64,000 nucleotides of DNA from Actinomyces sp. ZJ308 (GTDB lineage: Bacteria > Actinomycetota > Actinomycetes > Actinomycetales > Actinomycetaceae): positions 36,068 to 100,067 of the forward strand of contig NZ_JAAIJY010000012.1 of the NCBI RefSeq assembly GCF_011752065.1, written 5' to 3'. Made by a program: the position numbers and the translations under genes. Shown here piece after piece: positions 55,420 through 64,000 of the stretch. Below the pieces are notes generated by a model. The model was not told the origin of the DNA, made no database searches, and saw only the letters and a program-made list of their open reading frames with translations. Numbering within the stretch: position 1 is the first letter of the stretch; each line of letters starts with the position of its first letter.

Positions 55420-57282
55420 TCAGTAGTGGCTCTGGACCACGGTGCTGGTGTCGACCCAGTTGTAGATCCACTGGGCCTCGGAGACCGGCATGTTGACGCA
55501 GCCGTGGGAGCCGGAGTAGCCGAAGCTCGAGCGCCATGCCGCGCCGTGGAAGGCGTAGCCGCTGTAGAAGTAGCTCACCCACGGGACGTCCTCGGCGACG
55601 TAGGGCGAGCCGTCGGCGTTCTCACCCCGCATCGTCTGGGACTCGTACTGCAGGTACACCTTGTAGGTGCCGGTCACCGTCGGGGTCTCGGCGGCGCCGT
55701 CGACGATGGAGACCGGACCGTGCACGACGGTGGCACCCTCATAGGCGGTCACCGTCTTGCTCGACAGGTTGAGGTCAACCCACTTCTCGCCCGGGGCGGC
55801 CTGGTAGGGCAGGTTCTCCGCACCGTCGGCGATGGTGCGCTCCTTCCACTCCGCCTTGACCGTCGTCGTCTCGAAGGACCCGGTATAGGCCTTGTCGCTG
55901 CCGAGTGACTGGGTGATCGACGTGGCGACCGCATCAGCGTTGTTGACGGTCTTGCCGTCCTTGGCCTCCGTCGGGGTGGAGACGACCTGCCCGCTGGCGT
56001 TGACGTTGCGCTGACCGGTGACGGGATCGACGTTGGCCTCCTCGGCCTGCGCCTGGACCCACTGCGAGACTTTGGCGGAGTCCACGGCGATGGTGGGGGC
56101 GGAGTCGGCCGAGTTGGTCACCGTGATCCACGAGGCCTTGTCCGTGTCCTCCGCCGTGTAGGACTCGTCGTCCAGGGTGATGGTCACGTCCTGCGAGACC
56201 CAGTTGTTGGCCTTGTCGGCAACCTCCTGGGCGTCGTCGTCGGAGACCTTCGGGTCGGCGTTCGTCATCGTCAGGGAGACCGATGACGAGCCCAGGGAGG
56301 TCGCGGCCTTCTGCGCGGCCTGCGCCAGGGCGTCCGCGTCCAGTGCGGCGCCCTTGGAGGCGCTGGTGGTGGAGAAGGTGGTGCCGTCCTCACTGAGTAC
56401 CACGGTGGCGTTGCGCGCCTTGGCACGGTCCTCGGGGATGAGGGAGGTGGCGTAGCTGTCCACGGTGGTCTTGTCGGTGGTGGCGGCCACCGGGACCTCG
56501 CCCTTGGAGACCAGGGCCTGGAGCTTCTCGCCGAACGTGTCACCGCGTGCCATGACGGCGTCGGCGGTGGCCTGGGCGTCCACGGTGGTTCCCAGGTCCG
56601 CCAGGGAGGCGCTGGCGGTGACGTCCCCGGAGATGTCGACCTTGGCGTTCTTCGCAAGGTCCTCGACGGTGGCCACCACCTCCTCACGGCTCTTGCCGGA
56701 GACGTCGGTGCCGGCCACTGTCGTCCCCGGTACGGCCCGGCCGTCGTAGTGGGCGGCGTAGGCATAGCCCCCCGCACCGACGACGCTCAGCAGGAGGAGC
56801 GCGGCGGCTGCCACACCCAGCGGCCAGCGGCGCCGGCGCTTAGGCTCGTCCAGGTAGGAGTCCTCGTCCGGGTGCGTGGCTGCTGCGAAGGCGGGGGCGG
56901 CCGGGGAGACCGGGGCGGGACCCGCCGGTGCGGCCGCGGCGGAGTCCTCGATGCCGTCAGCGCTGCCGGTGCTGCCGGTGATTCCAGTCTCTTCGGCGCC
57001 GGCGGTGCCCGGCTGGTCGTGCAGCTCGTTGTCGGTGCCAGGTGCAGCGACCGCGGCCGGGGCGACCACCTCGATCTCCTCGGTGCTGCCCAGGCCCTCG
57101 TTATCGCTTGAGGTGGTGCTGGCAGAGCGTGCATGCGGTGCCGTGCCGTTCGCAGCCGCCTGGAAGACAGACTGACGACGCACACCTGCGGACTCTCCGT
57201 AGGGTGTGCTGAGCACAGTGGCCTTGCTCGATGAGGCTTCTCCCTGGTGCTGAGCACCAGTGGGGGAAGTGTTGCTGCTCAT
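55420..57282 (-). CDS. L,D-transpeptidase with cytoplasmic tail and peptidoglycan-binding repeats
   Basis: 620 residues. Cytoplasmic N-terminus of ~150 residues, low complexity (Ala/Thr/Ser/Gly), one transmembrane helix (about 153-175) after KRRRRWPLGVAAAALLLL, a stalk of two PG_binding_4-type repeats (to ~490) and the YkuD catalytic domain with Cys595 and His593 in SGSHGCVNMP. It forms 3-3 cross-links or attaches proteins to peptidoglycan outside the membrane. The start ATG at 57282 is preceded by GAGGA. The N-terminal tail is long for this family. Confidence 0.92.
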   Translation of the reverse strand: MSSNTSPTGAQHQGEASSSKATVLSTPYGESAGVRRQSVFQAAANGTAPHARSASTTSSDNEGLGSTEEIEVVAPAAVAAPGTDNELHDQPGTAGAEETGITGSTGSADGIEDSAAAAPAGPAPVSPAAPAFAAATHPDEDSYLDEPKRRRRWPLGVAAAALLLLSVVGAGGYAYAAHYDGRAVPGTTVAGTDVSGKSREEVVATVEDLAKNAKVDISGDVTASASLADLGTTVDAQATADAVMARGDTFGEKLQALVSKGEVPVAATTDKTTVDSYATSLIPEDRAKARNATVVLSEDGTTFSTTSASKGAALDADALAQAAQKAATSLGSSSVSLTMTNADPKVSDDDAQEVADKANNWVSQDVTITLDDESYTAEDTDKASWITVTNSADSAPTIAVDSAKVSQWVQAQAEEANVDPVTGQRNVNASGQVVSTPTEAKDGKTVNNADAVATSITQSLGSDKAYTGSFETTTVKAEWKERTIADGAENLPYQAAPGEKWVDLNLSSKTVTAYEGATVVHGPVSIVDGAAETPTVTGTYKVYLQYESQTMRGENADGSPYVAEDVPWVSYFYSGYAFHGAAWRSSFGYSGSHGCVNMPVSEAQWIYNWVDTSTVVQSHY

Positions 57283-57682
57283 GCGTCCTCGTCCCTCGAC
57301 CGGCTGCCCCGCACAGTGCGGAGCGCGGTCGAATCCAGTTGTCCGTCCGACCCCCTGTGGCCCAACGTCCTGGAGGTCCGGTCCAAGGGCTGCTCACGAT
57401 CCATCAGGGGAGCGCCGCTCCCGCAAGGCCGTCAACAACCCAGTGCCCACCATGACATCCGTGAAACGAGGGGATGTCAATCATCCTCGGGGATGAAGTG
57501 CTGTGAGATCGCACGAATCGGGTCTCAGTTTCGTTTCCCCTGGAATCCCGGGGTTTGGAGTCCAGCGTGTGCCTCACGGACCGGATCGTCCATGGGGACC
57601 GGTCCCCGTTGCCGATCCTGTATCGACTCCTGCGCCGGCGTCATGTGACGTCGGCCCGGTCGGCCCGGCTAGACTCCACACC
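57283..57682. other. intergenic region between L,D-transpeptidase and gatC
   Basis: 400 bp between divergent genes. It holds a perfect 14-bp palindrome GGGGACCGGTCCCC (57594-57607) and an imperfect GACATCC...GGATGTC pair near 57450-57480. TAGACT (57670-57675) is 7 nt before gatC. No convincing gene is seen. Confidence 0.5.
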
Positions 57683-57988
57683 ATGTCTGCTATCTCCACT
57701 GATGAGGTCGCACGGGTTGCGGCGCTGGCTCGGGTGGCTCTGAGCGAGGAGGAGGTGACGCGGCTGGCCGGGGAGCTGGACGCGGTCGCCTCCTCCTTCG
57801 CCCGGGTCACCAGCGTGGTCACGCCGGACCTTCCGGCCACCTCCCACCCCGTGCCCCTGACCAACGTACTGCGCGAGGACGTTCCTGCTCCCACGCTCGA
57901 CGTCGACGAGCTCCTGGCCGGTGCGCCGGCCTCCGAGGACTCCATGTTCCTCGTGCCGCAGATCCTGGGGGAGGACTCCGCCTCATGA
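57683..57988 (+). CDS. gatC: glutamyl/aspartyl-tRNA amidotransferase subunit C
   Basis: 101 residues, the small wrapping subunit. It contains [32 protein letters not shown] and ends [10 protein letters not shown]. It stabilises GatA and makes Gln-tRNA(Gln) or Asn-tRNA(Asn) from misacylated precursors with GatAB. TAGACT ends 7 nt before ATG 57683, so the gatCAB mRNA is probably leaderless. The next gene overlaps by ATGA. Confidence 0.95.
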   Translation: MSAISTDEVARVAALARVALSEEEVTRLAGELDAVASSFARVTSVVTPDLPATSHPVPLTNVLREDVPAPTLDVDELLAGAPASEDSMFLVPQILGEDSAS

Positions 57989-59526
57989 GCAGTACCGACA
58001 AGACTGGACCGGCCGGCCTCATCAGGAGCAGCGCCGCCGAGCAGGCCGCGGCCCTGGCGGCCCGGGAGGTGTCCTCCCGCGAGCTCACCCAGGCCCACTT
58101 GGACCGCATCGCCGCCGTCGACAGCGCCGTGGGAGCCTTCCTCAGTGTCGACGCCGAGCGCGCCCTGAGCCAGGCCGACGCCGCCGACACCGCTCGCAAG
58201 GAGGGACAGGCGACCAGTGAGCTGACCGGCGTGCCGGTGGCCGTCAAGGACCTCATTGCCACCCGCGGTCAGGTCACCACCGCCGCCTCACGGATCCTCG
58301 AGGGCTGGGTGCCGCCCTACGACGCCACCCTCGTGCGCAACCTGCGCGCCGCCCGCACCCCGATCCTGGGCAAGACCAACCTCGATGAGTTCGCCATGGG
58401 CGGCTCCACCGAGCACTCGGCCTTCGGACGCACCGCCAACCCCTGGGACCTCGGACGCATCCCCGGAGGGTCCTCGGGCGGCTCCGCGGCCGCCGTCGGC
58501 GCCTACGAGGCACCCGTCGCCGTCGGCACCGACACGGGGGGCTCGATCCGTCAGCCCGCGGCGGTCACCGGTACGGTCGGTGTCAAGCCCACCTATGGGA
58601 CAGTCTCGCGCTTCGGCGTCATCGCCATGGCCTCCTCCCTCGACACTCCCGGCCCCATGGCCCGTACGGTGCTGGACACCGCTCTCCTGCACGACGTCAT
58701 CGCCTCCCACGACCCGCTGGACTCGACCTCGCTGCCGGATGCGCCGCGCGGCATGGCGGCGGTCGTGCGGGCCGCTCAGGAGGGGCGGGACCTGACCGGT
58801 CTGCGGGTCGGTGTCATCTCCGAGCTCGACGGCGGCGAGGGCTACCACGACGGAGTCGTCGCCTCCTTCCACGCCGCTTTGGAGCTGCTGGAGGCGGCGG
58901 GCGCACAGGTGGAGACCGTCTCCCTGCCGCACCTGGAGTACGCGCTGGACGCCTACTACCTCATCATGCCCGCCGAGGCCTCCTCCAACCTGGCCCGCTA
59001 CGACGGGATGCGCTACGGCCTGCGGGTCGAGCCGGCCTCGGGCCCGGTCACCGCCGAGACCGTCATGGCGGCCACCCGCGGGGCGGGCTTCGGTGACGAG
59101 GTCAAGCGCCGCATCATCCTGGGCACGCACGTGCTGTCCGCCGGTTACTACGACGCCTACTACGGCTCGGCCCAGAAGGTGCGCACCCTCGTGCAGCGCG
59201 ACTTCGCCGCCGCCTGGGACAAGGCGGACGTCCTCGTCTCGCCCACGGCCCCGGTGACGGCCTACCGCTTCGGGGAGAAGGACGACCCGCTGGCGATGTA
59301 CAAGCTGGACGTGACCACGATCCCGGCCAACCTCGCCGGGGTGCCCGGCATGAGCCTGCCCTCGGGGCTGAGCGACGACGGACTGCCGGTGGGCTTCCAG
59401 ATCCTGGCGCCGCAGCGGGCCGATGACCGGCTCTACCGCGCCGGAGCCGTCCTGGAGGCCGCGCTGGAGGAGACATGGGGGGCGCCGCTGCTCTCGCGCG
59501 CACCCGAGCTGGAGGAGACACGATGA
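57985..59526 (+). CDS. gatA: glutamyl/aspartyl-tRNA amidotransferase subunit A
   Basis: 513 residues, amidase-signature enzyme. The Ser-cisSer-Lys triad is Lys88 ([11 protein letters not shown]), Ser163 ([12 protein letters not shown]) and Ser187 (TDTGGSIRQ). It releases ammonia from glutamine for transfer to misacylated tRNA. It overlaps gatC and gatB by 4 nt at each end, in the order CAB. A frameshift is not seen. Confidence 0.97.
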   Translation: MSSTDKTGPAGLIRSSAAEQAAALAAREVSSRELTQAHLDRIAAVDSAVGAFLSVDAERALSQADAADTARKEGQATSELTGVPVAVKDLIATRGQVTTAASRILEGWVPPYDATLVRNLRAARTPILGKTNLDEFAMGGSTEHSAFGRTANPWDLGRIPGGSSGGSAAAVGAYEAPVAVGTDTGGSIRQPAAVTGTVGVKPTYGTVSRFGVIAMASSLDTPGPMARTVLDTALLHDVIASHDPLDSTSLPDAPRGMAAVVRAAQEGRDLTGLRVGVISELDGGEGYHDGVVASFHAALELLEAAGAQVETVSLPHLEYALDAYYLIMPAEASSNLARYDGMRYGLRVEPASGPVTAETVMAATRGAGFGDEVKRRIILGTHVLSAGYYDAYYGSAQKVRTLVQRDFAAAWDKADVLVSPTAPVTAYRFGEKDDPLAMYKLDVTTIPANLAGVPGMSLPSGLSDDGLPVGFQILAPQRADDRLYRAGAVLEAALEETWGAPLLSRAPELEETR

Positions 59527-61019
59527 GTGACACGCTGATGGACTTCGACGAGGCCGTTCGCCGCTACGACCCGGTCCTGGGCCTGGAGGTCCACGTCGAG
59601 CTGGGAACCGCCACCAAGATGTTCGACGCCGCCCCCAACGTGTTCGGCGCCCAGCCCAACACGATGGTGACCCCCACCTCGGTGGGACTGCCCGGTGCGC
59701 TGCCGGTGGTCAATGCCCGCGGGGTGGAGTACGCCATCCGCATCGGTCTGGCCCTGGGCTGCCAGATCGCCGAGTCCTGCCGCTTCGCCCGGAAGAACTA
59801 CTTCTACCCGGACCTGGCCAAGGACTTCCAGACCTCCCAGTCCGACGAGCCCATCGCCTACGACGGCGCCCTGGAGATCGAGCTGGAGGACGGTTCCTTC
59901 TTCACCATCCCGATCGAGCGGGCCCACATGGAGGAGGACGCCGGGAAGAACACCCACATCGGCGGTGCCGACGGCCGCATCGAGGGGGCCAGCTACTCCC
60001 TGGTGGACTACAACCGGGCCGGCGTGCCGCTGGTGGAGATCGTGACCCGCCCCATTGAGGGAGCCGGTGCCAGGGCGCCCCAGGTGGCCGCCACGTACGT
60101 GCGCACCCTGCGTGACATCTTCCGGGCCCTGGGCGTCTCCGAGGCGCGTATGGAGCGCGGCAACGTGCGCGCCGACGTCAACGTCTCCCTGCGCGAGTCA
60201 TCCGACGCGCCGCTGGGCACCCGCACCGAGACCAAGAACGTCAACACCTTCCGAGGCATCGAGCAGGTCATCCGCTACGAGATCCAGCGCCAGGCCGCCA
60301 TCCTGGCCGCCGGGGGAGAGGTTCTCCAGGAGACTCGCCACGGCCAGGCCGACGGCACCACCCGTGCCGGTCGCGTCAAGTCCGACGCCGACGACTACCG
60401 CTACTTCCCCGAGCCGGATCTCGTGCCGGTGGCCCCCAGCCGTGAGTGGGTGGAGCAGATTCGCGAGGGCCTGCCGGAGATGCCGGCGGCCAAGCGCCGT
60501 CGGCTCAAGGCCGAGTGGGACCTGAGCGACACCGAGATGCGCGATGTCGTCAACGCCGGGGCCCTTGAGCTCATCGAGGCCACCGCGGCGGCGGGAACCA
60601 CCGGCCAGGCCGCCCGCAAGTGGTGGATGGGCGAGCTCTCCCGCACCGCCAAGGAGCAGGAGGTCGCCCTGGAGGACATGGCCGTCACCCCGGCCCAGAT
60701 CGCCGAGCTGCAGGGGCTGGTGGACTCCGGCCGTCTCACCGACAAGCTGGCCCGACAGGTCCTTGAGGGGGTCCTGGCCGGAGAGGGTGACCCCGAGGCC
60801 GTGGCCGCCGCGCGCGGTCTGGAGGTCGTCTCCGACGACTCGGCCCTGTTGGCGGCCGTGGACGAGGCCCTGGCGGCGAACCCTGACGTCGCGGACAAGA
60901 TCCGTGGTGGGAAGGTCCAGGCTGCCGGCGCCATCGTCGGTGCCGTCATGAAGGCGACCCGGGGCCAGGCCGACGCCAAGCGCGTGCGTGAGCTGGTCAT
61001 GGAACGCGTCCAGGGCTGA
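59523..61019 (+). CDS. gatB: glutamyl/aspartyl-tRNA amidotransferase subunit B
   Basis: 498 residues. GatB signatures are [45 protein letters not shown] and [11 protein letters not shown]; the C-terminal YqeY-like tail that binds tRNA is intact. It activates the misacylated tRNA by phosphorylation and receives ammonia from GatA. The start ATG overlaps the gatA stop. A strong hairpin follows at 61080-61126. Confidence 0.97.
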   Translation: MSDTLMDFDEAVRRYDPVLGLEVHVELGTATKMFDAAPNVFGAQPNTMVTPTSVGLPGALPVVNARGVEYAIRIGLALGCQIAESCRFARKNYFYPDLAKDFQTSQSDEPIAYDGALEIELEDGSFFTIPIERAHMEEDAGKNTHIGGADGRIEGASYSLVDYNRAGVPLVEIVTRPIEGAGARAPQVAATYVRTLRDIFRALGVSEARMERGNVRADVNVSLRESSDAPLGTRTETKNVNTFRGIEQVIRYEIQRQAAILAAGGEVLQETRHGQADGTTRAGRVKSDADDYRYFPEPDLVPVAPSREWVEQIREGLPEMPAAKRRRLKAEWDLSDTEMRDVVNAGALELIEATAAAGTTGQAARKWWMGELSRTAKEQEVALEDMAVTPAQIAELQGLVDSGRLTDKLARQVLEGVLAGEGDPEAVAAARGLEVVSDDSALLAAVDEALAANPDVADKIRGGKVQAAGAIVGAVMKATRGQADAKRVRELVMERVQG

Positions 61020-61347
61020 TCCGGGTTGCCCTGATCAACCGTGACCACACTGCCACTCGTACCGAGGGCAGCCGAATAAGTCCGGTTCGTCCCCATGTGC
61101 AGCAAGCGGATGGGGACGAACCGGACCGTCTGTTGCCGAGACGCCTGAAGGACATGTGAAAGGCATGGGGTGCTGGTGTCTCGTAGGTGTGATACCCCTC
61201 CCAGCAAGTGCTCTCAATGCTTGTCATGGCTTGCCAGCGTCTCAGTATCCGGTCGACGTGGGACCGTCATCCGGCTAGGAGAGGGCTCGTGGGGGATAGG
61301 CTCAGAGCACTTATCACGAGACCCCGCCAGTCCCACAAGGAGTGCCC
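61020..61347. other. intergenic region between gatB and malic enzyme
   Basis: 328 bp. The gatB hairpin lies at 61080-61126. A TAGGCT -10-like element near 61297 and AAGGAG (61337-61342) serve the malic enzyme gene. No additional gene or repeat was found. Confidence 0.5.
61080..61126 (+). terminator. hairpin after gatB
   Basis: Perfect 17-bp inverted repeat (GTCCGGTTCGTCCCCAT and its complement) with a 13-nt loop, 60 nt after the gatB stop. No U tract. Confidence 0.7.
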
Positions 61348-62736
61348 ATGGTTCTGCCCAGTCCCAGCTACACCGTCGCCCTGTACCTCGAGGTGCCCGC
61401 CTCCCAGAAGGCGGTGGCCCGCCTGGTCGACACCGCCACTGCGACTGGCGCCATCGTCACCGGCGTCGACGTGGCCGACGCCGATGGCGACAAGCTCACC
61501 GTCAACCTCACCGCGGACACCCGCGACTCCAAGCACCGCAGCGAGCTCGTCGCCAAGCTCGAGGAGATCGACGGCGTCGTCGTCCGCAACGTCGGAGACT
61601 CCACCTTCCTGACCCACGTCGGCGGCAAGATCGAGGTGGCCGGCAAGTACCCGATCCACAACCGTCGCGACCTGGCGCGCGTCTACACCCCCGGGGTCGC
61701 CCGCGTCTGCAAGGCCATCTACGACCACCCCGAGCGCGCCCGGATGCTCACGATCAAGAAGAACACCGTCGCGGTCGTCACTGACGGTACCGCGGTCCTG
61801 GGCCTGGGGGACATCGGTCCCTCGGCCGCCATGCCGGTCATGGAGGGCAAGGCCGTCCTGTTCAAGCAGTTCGGCAACGTCGACGCCTGGCCCGTGGCCC
61901 TGGACACCAAGGACCCTGAGGAGATCATCTCCATCGTCAAGGCCATCGCCCCGGCCTACGGCGGCATCAACCTGGAGGACATCGCCGCGCCCAAGTGCTT
62001 CGACATCGAGGCGCGTCTGCGCGAGGAGCTCGACATCCCCGTCTTCCACGACGACCAGCACGGCACCGCCATCGTGACCCTGGCCGCTCTCATCAATGCC
62101 CTCAAGATCGTGGGCAAGAAGATCGAGGACGTGCGTATCGTCCTGTCCGGTGTCGGCGCGGCCGGCAACGCCATCGCCAAGCTGCTCATGGCTCACGGCG
62201 CCACCGACATCGTCGGCTACGGGCGTACCGGTGCCCTGTCCGCGGCGGACACCGAGGGCATGAACGAGCACCGCAAGTGGCTCGCGGAGAACACCAACCC
62301 GCGTCAGGTGACCGGATCCCTCAAGGAGGGCCTCAAGGGCGCCGACGTCTTCATCGGCGTCTCGTCGGGCAACCTGCTCGAGCCCGAGGACCTGGCGGCC
62401 ATGAACGACGGCGCCATCGTCTTCGCCATGGCGAACCCGGTTCCCGAGGTCGACCCGATCCGCGCCGCCGACTACGCCGCCGTCGTGGCGACCGGACGCT
62501 CGGACTTCCCCAACCAGATCAACAACGTGTTGGCCTTCCCCGGACTCTTCCGCGGTCTGCTGGACACCGGCATCACGGACATCTCCACCGAGCTGCTGCG
62601 GGCGGCCTCAACCGGCATCGCCTCGGTGATCGCCGACGACGAGATCAGCCCCGTGTACATCATCCCCGGCGCCTTCGACACCCGTGTCGCCGATGCCGTG
62701 GCCAAGGCCGTGCGCAAGTTCGCCGAAACAGAATGA
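61348..62736 (+). CDS. NAD(P)-dependent malic enzyme with N-terminal ACT-like domain
   Basis: 462 residues. Residues 1-90 look like an ACT-type regulatory domain ([20 protein letters not shown]). The malic enzyme part has [13 protein letters not shown] (about 115-127), the catalytic Lys/Asp region [23 protein letters not shown] site [20 protein letters not shown] and [15 protein letters not shown]. It decarboxylates malate to pyruvate, giving NAD(P)H. ATG 61348 follows AAGGAG at 5 nt. Preferred cofactor and the ACT ligand are unknown. Confidence 0.93.
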   Translation: MVLPSPSYTVALYLEVPASQKAVARLVDTATATGAIVTGVDVADADGDKLTVNLTADTRDSKHRSELVAKLEEIDGVVVRNVGDSTFLTHVGGKIEVAGKYPIHNRRDLARVYTPGVARVCKAIYDHPERARMLTIKKNTVAVVTDGTAVLGLGDIGPSAAMPVMEGKAVLFKQFGNVDAWPVALDTKDPEEIISIVKAIAPAYGGINLEDIAAPKCFDIEARLREELDIPVFHDDQHGTAIVTLAALINALKIVGKKIEDVRIVLSGVGAAGNAIAKLLMAHGATDIVGYGRTGALSAADTEGMNEHRKWLAENTNPRQVTGSLKEGLKGADVFIGVSSGNLLEPEDLAAMNDGAIVFAMANPVPEVDPIRAADYAAVVATGRSDFPNQINNVLAFPGLFRGLLDTGITDISTELLRAASTGIASVIADDEISPVYIIPGAFDTRVADAVAKAVRKFAETE

Positions 62737-62774
62737 GTAAACGGCCGGAACGCTGCGTCTGACGCCTGACGTCG

Positions 62775-62819
62775 GAGGGGTGGGTGGTACCACCGGACCG
62801 GTGGTACCACCCACCCCTC
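62775..62819. terminator. very long, near-perfect palindrome between malic enzyme and doxX
   Basis: 22-bp arms (62775-62796 and 62798-62819) around a single central A, with nested GGTACC units. As RNA it forms one long stem between two convergent genes and would terminate both. Confidence 0.75.
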
Positions 62820-62875
62820 TGTCACCGGCGGTCGATCGCTCCTCGATGCCGATCGTCACCGGGACGTCGGTGGGA

Positions 62876-63433
62876 TCAGCGCAGCCAGGAGTCCCCGACC
62901 AGGCGAGACCACCATGTGCCCAGTCCGAGGGTGTCACCGGCCCGGGTCAGCGCGAACAGGACCGTGGACAGTGCCAGGACCCAGTGGAGGTCGACCAGCG
63001 GGTTGGTGACGGCGTTCTCGGTGCCCCCGGTTCCGATGGGCCACAGGGCGAGGTACATGGACACCATGAGTACTGAGGCGGCGATGGCGCTGACCTTGAG
63101 CCCGATGCCGAGAACAAGGGCGACGCCGACGCCGAGCATGCCGGCCATGAACAGCCAGTCGCCGACCGGGTTGGCGAAGAGCGTGAAGGCACCCCCGAAG
63201 GGGCTGTTGGCCGCAACGCCGTTGATGAATCCCTGGGCGGGCTTGCCCCCGTTGATCCAGGCCATCTGGGGAGAGGTGGAGAACCCGAGGCCGAAGGTCT
63301 TGTCCAGGAAGGCCCACAGGAAGAAGAAACCGACGACGATCCTCAAGATGGCCAGCACGATGCGCGCCGAGGGACTGGTCACGATGTCGGATCCGGAACG
63401 AAGACGCTTGGCGTCACGAGTGGAGGCAGGCAC
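62876..63433 (-). CDS. DoxX family membrane protein
   Basis: 185 residues with four hydrophobic helices; the DoxX core is VLAILRIVVGFFFLWAFLDKTFGLGF followed by MAGMLGVGVALVLGIGLKVSAIAASVL. Family members act in quinone/thiosulfate oxidation or redox stress in some bacteria; here the role is unknown. GTG 63433 has AAGGAG about 8 nt upstream. Upstream lie TTGAAC direct repeats, possible regulatory sites. Confidence 0.85.
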   Translation of the reverse strand: MPASTRDAKRLRSGSDIVTSPSARIVLAILRIVVGFFFLWAFLDKTFGLGFSTSPQMAWINGGKPAQGFINGVAANSPFGGAFTLFANPVGDWLFMAGMLGVGVALVLGIGLKVSAIAASVLMVSMYLALWPIGTGGTENAVTNPLVDLHWVLALSTVLFALTRAGDTLGLGTWWSRLVGDSWLR

Positions 63434-63771
63434 GGGGTGTGCTCCTTAGGGTCACGTGGTGAGCGGAGTCGATCACCAGAAGGTTGAACATTGAACTGAA
63501 CGGTTGACGATAGTGCACGGATCCTCCGTTCAAAACTGATGGTTGGCAGGGTGATTGTCACAATGTGCTTACGTCGGCTAGAAATCGCTGCAATGGCGCC
63601 GATAACTCGATGTGTCCTGGATCATGGGGGCTCGGTTTGACGGGCGGGGGGTGGACCTGCCTAAGGTACGGTCCGCTGCCGAACGGGTTGAGCTTCCTGC
63701 GAGGCCTACCGGCGGCCGATCCGTTGCGATAAGAGAGTTGCGAGATGTGATCGAGAGCAATGTTCTCGAGG
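63434..63771. other. intergenic region upstream of doxX and the rRNA operon
   Basis: TTGAAC repeats at 63484-63489 and 63491-63496 and a TGAACGG...CCGTTCA inverted repeat (63497-63503 / 63526-63532) adjoin doxX. A possible upstream rRNA promoter, TTGACG (63637-63642) and TAAGGT (63662-63667), has a 19-bp spacer. GATAACTCGAT at 63601 is repeated at 63871 in the leader. No protein gene is supported. Confidence 0.5.
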
Positions 63772-63801
63772 TTGACATCGAAGCGCGAGGTCTCCTAAAG
63801 T
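63772..63801 (+). promoter_or_regulatory. strong rRNA operon promoter
   Basis: Consensus -35 TTGACA (63772-63777), 18-bp spacer, -10 TAAAGT (63796-63801). This is the strongest sigma-70-type promoter in the window and sits directly before leader sequence typical of 16S operons. Confidence 0.75.
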
Positions 63802-64000
63802 AGCGGAGTTGCTCGCCAGAGCGAGGTCGAGCCTTCGGGTTTGAGTGAGAGTTGGCTGGGTGTGTTGTTTGATAACTCGATAGTGTGTCATGTTTTTTAT
63901 GCCATGGGTCCTGGGGGCTGTGCGCATGTTTGCTGGGTTGTCTGCTTTTGTTTGGTGGGTGGTTTGGTTTGGTGTGTGTGGTTTCTGGGGCTTGTTTTGT
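63802..64000 (+). other. rRNA operon leader (16S gene starts beyond the window)
   Basis: The stretch TTTGATAACTCGATAGTGTGTCA (63868-63890) is the conserved element found before actinobacterial 16S genes. The following ~100 bases are GT-rich on this strand. The 16S sequence itself is not reached. Confidence 0.7.

Noticed and set aside
57247..57648. 133-codon ORF between the L,D-transpeptidase and gatC
   Set aside because: Codon and residue composition do not resemble the neighbouring genes and no ribosome site or family motif is present.
63612..63803. 63-codon ORF before the rRNA operon
   Set aside because: It overlaps the strong rRNA promoter and has no ribosome site or family similarity.

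Overview
The window is chromosomal DNA from a high-G+C actinobacterium, most likely an oral-type Actinomyces (naeslundii/oris group) or a close relative. This is inferred from WhiB1, a PdtaS-type kinase, a DUF3117 protein, an LAxTG wall-sorting motif, twin-arginine lipoproteins and many apparently leaderless mRNAs. No insertion sequence, prophage, CRISPR array, tRNA or rRNA gene is visible, so most of the window reads as core genome. The last ~200 bases are the promoter and leader of an rRNA operon whose 16S gene lies beyond the right edge.

Layout. 1-2.1 kb: deoxynucleoside catabolism (3' end of deoA, a papain/C39-like protein, deoC). 2.1-6.1 kb: metal (probably Zn) ABC importer behind a perfect 20-bp palindrome. 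6.1-9.4 kb: DUF6157, an AraC-type regulator, a phosphohexomutase. 9.6-18.9 kb: dapE, a LOG-family protein, DUF3117, an O-methyltransferase, tatB, mrp, DUF1003, a soluble MgtE-N/CBS protein, a stress-type membrane protein and a TIM-barrel protein; much of this order recalls Mycobacterium tuberculosis from dapE to Rv1232c. 18.9-26.6 kb: zinc efflux pair (CDF exporter plus ArsR), Xaa-Pro aminopeptidase, Gfo/Idh/MocA oxidoreductase, PHP phosphoesterase, MarC protein, DEAD-box helicase. 26.9-29.9 kb: ferritin-like protein, LAxTG surface protein, RCC1-like membrane protein, CsbD. 30.1-34.8 kb: NCS1 transporter with purine nucleoside phosphorylase, fumC, DUF1345. 35-43.3 kb: tannase-like Tat lipoprotein, DUF1304, DeoR regulator divergent from a VOC protein, oxidoreductase, osmoprotectant (OpuC-type) ABC operon. 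43.3-46.8 kb: folA, thyA, EcsC-like, OsmC, DUF2505. 47-55.3 kb: pdtaS, whiB1, an FHA/FtsK (EccC/EssC-like) ATPase split by one in-frame TAG, ligA. 55.4-63.4 kb: L,D-transpeptidase, gatCAB, malic enzyme, DoxX. Then the rRNA promoter and leader.

How it fits together: zinc homeostasis is represented in both directions (importer at 2-6 kb; ArsR/CDF exporter at 19-20 kb). Nucleoside salvage occurs twice (deoA/deoC and NCS1/PNP). The Tat component tatB sits in the same window as two putative Tat lipoproteins (tannase-like, OpuCC).

Most notable signals: (1) about twenty genes with a TANNNT-like -10 hexamer ending 6 or 7 nt before the start codon, a recurrent leaderless architecture; (2) the in-frame amber codon dividing the FHA-FtsK gene; (3) a perfect palindrome filling the spacer of the metal-importer promoter; (4) a C39-like protein inside a deo operon; (5) an LAxTG protein next to an RCC1-repeat membrane protein; (6) clustered GATCGTT operators between the DeoR and VOC genes.
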